DNA from: Mesorhizobium australicum
GTDB lineage: Bacteria > Pseudomonadota > Alphaproteobacteria > Rhizobiales > Rhizobiaceae
Assembly: GCF_900177325.1 (NCBI RefSeq)
Contig: NZ_FXBL01000004.1
Span: 2,294,001 to 2,358,000, forward strand
DNA: 64,000 nt
Direction: 5' to 3'
Both the position numbers and the translations under genes were made by a program. Positions 63,014 to 64,000 of this stretch are shown here, one piece after another. Within the stretch, counting starts at the first letter, position 1. Every line of letters starts with the position of its first letter. The notes under the pieces were generated by a model that saw only the letters and a list, made by a program, of their open reading frames with translations, made no database searches and was not told the origin of the DNA.

Positions 63014-63496
63014 TCAGGCCGCGTTCTGCGAGTTCGACCGCGCGGCCGACAGGATCGCCTGGATGATCGGCTCGTAGCCGGTGCAGCGGCAGATATTGCC
63101 CGAGATCGCCTCGATCACGTCCTCGCGGCTGGGGTTCGGCACGCGGGCGAGCAGCGCCTTGGCGGCCATGATCATGCCCGGCGTGCAGAAGCCGCATTGG
63201 GCTGCGAAGCCGTCGAGGAAGGCGCGCTGCAGCGGATGCAGGATGCCGTCGCCGGCCAGTCCCGCCGTCGTCTCGACATGCGCGCCATCGCAGGTCTCGG
63301 CGAGCGTCAGGCAGGAGAGTTTCAGCTCGCCGTCGACGATGACCGAGCAGGCGCCGCAGGTGCCCTGGTGGCAGCCGCCCTTGGGCGATGTGTCGCCGAA
63401 CCGGTCGCGCAGCGCGTTGAGCAGCGTCAGCCCGCCGTCGATGAACTCCGCGCGCTCCGTGCCATTGAGCGTGAGCTGGACTGGTACCTTCGCCAT
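63014..63496 (-). CDS. Mo-hydroxylase [2Fe-2S] subunit
   Basis: 160 residues. Plant-type [2Fe-2S] loop GGCHQGTCGACSVIVDG with the fourth Cys in LKLSCLTLAE, and the second cluster in CGFCTPGMIM and NICRCTGYEPII. Transfers electrons from the Mo site to FAD. It lies 10 bp upstream of the N-half gene. Confidence 0.95.
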   Translation of the reverse strand: MAKVPVQLTLNGTERAEFIDGGLTLLNALRDRFGDTSPKGGCHQGTCGACSVIVDGELKLSCLTLAETCDGAHVETTAGLAGDGILHPLQRAFLDGFAAQCGFCTPGMIMAAKALLARVPNPSREDVIEAISGNICRCTGYEPIIQAILSAARSNSQNAA

Positions 63497-63543
63497 GTTT
63501 CCTCCCTGCGTGGCTCTGGCTGCGTCGGGTGTTCGGGTCCGCG

Positions 63544-64000
63544 TTACTCCAGGAGAAGGCGTCCAAGATGCACGGGCAGCACTTCCGCCCGGTACCAGCC
63601 GCTGGCGATGGCGTCGGTGATCGGCGAAGCGCCGTCAGTGGCCAGTGCCAGTGCCGCGGCGATGCCCTCGGCGCTCCGCGCCTTGCCCGACAGCGCTGCC
63701 TCCGCCGCCCGCGCGCGCATCGGCCTGTCGGCCATGCAGCCGAGCGCGATCCTTACCGACCTGATCGCGGCGTCCTCCTCCTCGATGACCGCCGCGATTG
63801 ACAGCACGGAAACGCCCTTGGGCTTCACGCGCGAAACCTTCTTGAAGCGGAACGCTGCGGCCGCCGGCAAGGTGAAACTCACCCCGGTCACGATGCGCCC
63901 GCGCGGCAGCGTATCTCGACCCGTAAGAAAGGCCTCGATCGGCTGGTCGCCATCGGAAAAATGCACGGTCGCGTCGAGCGCCAGCAGCGCCACTGCAAAG
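63544..64000 (-). CDS. Mo-hydroxylase FAD-binding subunit, C-terminal part (truncated by window)
   Basis: The frame runs off the right edge; about 152 residues are visible. It covers the end of the FAD domain (FLTGRDTLPRGRIVTGVSFT) and the CO_deh_flav_C domain (RFKKVSRVKPKGVSVLSIAA, IRSVRIALGCMADRP). First known gene of this operon within the window; more may lie beyond. Confidence 0.88.
   Translation of the reverse strand, partial: FAVALLALDATVHFSDGDQPIEAFLTGRDTLPRGRIVTGVSFTLPAAAAFRFKKVSRVKPKGVSVLSIAAVIEEEDAAIRSVRIALGCMADRPMRARAAEAALSGKARSAEGIAAALALATDGASPITDAIASGWYRAEVLPVHLGRLLLE

Overview
The window is high-GC, densely packed chromosomal DNA from an alphaproteobacterium of the order Hyphomicrobiales (Rhizobiales), most like the Mesorhizobium/Phyllobacteriaceae group. 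Grounds: rhizobial-type porins with the VEYVRVCDAYG N-terminus, DUF982 and DUF2200 proteins, an HWE-family histidine kinase, a PleC-like sensor kinase, a histidine kinase-glnE gene pair, and GC-rich palindromic intergenic repeats. No insertion sequence, phage gene or CRISPR array was seen.

0-10 kb: end of a sensor kinase, glnE, a secreted EF-hand protein, a large PAS sensor kinase, ubiA and pepN. 10-20 kb: an orphan CoxL-like molybdenum hydroxylase subunit, a DMT transporter, an MmyB-type regulator facing a small membrane protein, a uracil-DNA glycosylase with only two cysteines, ETF-ubiquinone oxidoreductase and a tandem pair of DUF922 secreted HExxH proteins. 20-27 kb: an EEP-family hydrolase, AMP nucleosidase, small membrane peptides, DUF2147 and Sel1 proteins, a YitT-like protein and mccA.

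27-42 kb is a mixed region in which the leucine-catabolism genes mccA, mccB, ivd and an adjacent tetR gene lie on one strand but are separated by accessory genes: a one-polypeptide ABC transporter, a four-gene cluster of secreted pilus-subunit-like proteins (one with an in-frame amber codon), a desaturase, a protease-like protein lacking its catalytic triad, an AT-rich orphan gene, an intact DUF2200 gene and a remnant of another, a PIN/AbrB toxin-antitoxin pair 6 bp upstream of mccB, a PcfJ-like gene and an HWE kinase. The tetR promoter holds an AACGATCGTT palindrome in its -35/-10 spacer, and a near match lies upstream of the ETF-QO gene. ETF-QO receives the electrons that isovaleryl-CoA dehydrogenase releases, so a shared regulon is plausible.

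42-56 kb: an MDR oxidoreductase, an aminotransferase, two paralogous porins, then a cobalamin riboswitch controlling btuB-btuF-btuC-btuD-tonB. A long inverted-repeat element sits inside the 5' end of the btuF reading frame. A tRNA-Ser(GCT) and a membrane diguanylate cyclase follow. 56-64 kb: a beta-hydroxyacid dehydrogenase facing a minus-strand operon for a molybdenum hydroxylase. Its subunits are FAD, [2Fe-2S] and a molybdopterin subunit split into two genes as in nicotinate dehydrogenase. CoxD/CoxE-like maturation proteins and an amidohydrolase complete the operon, which continues beyond the window.
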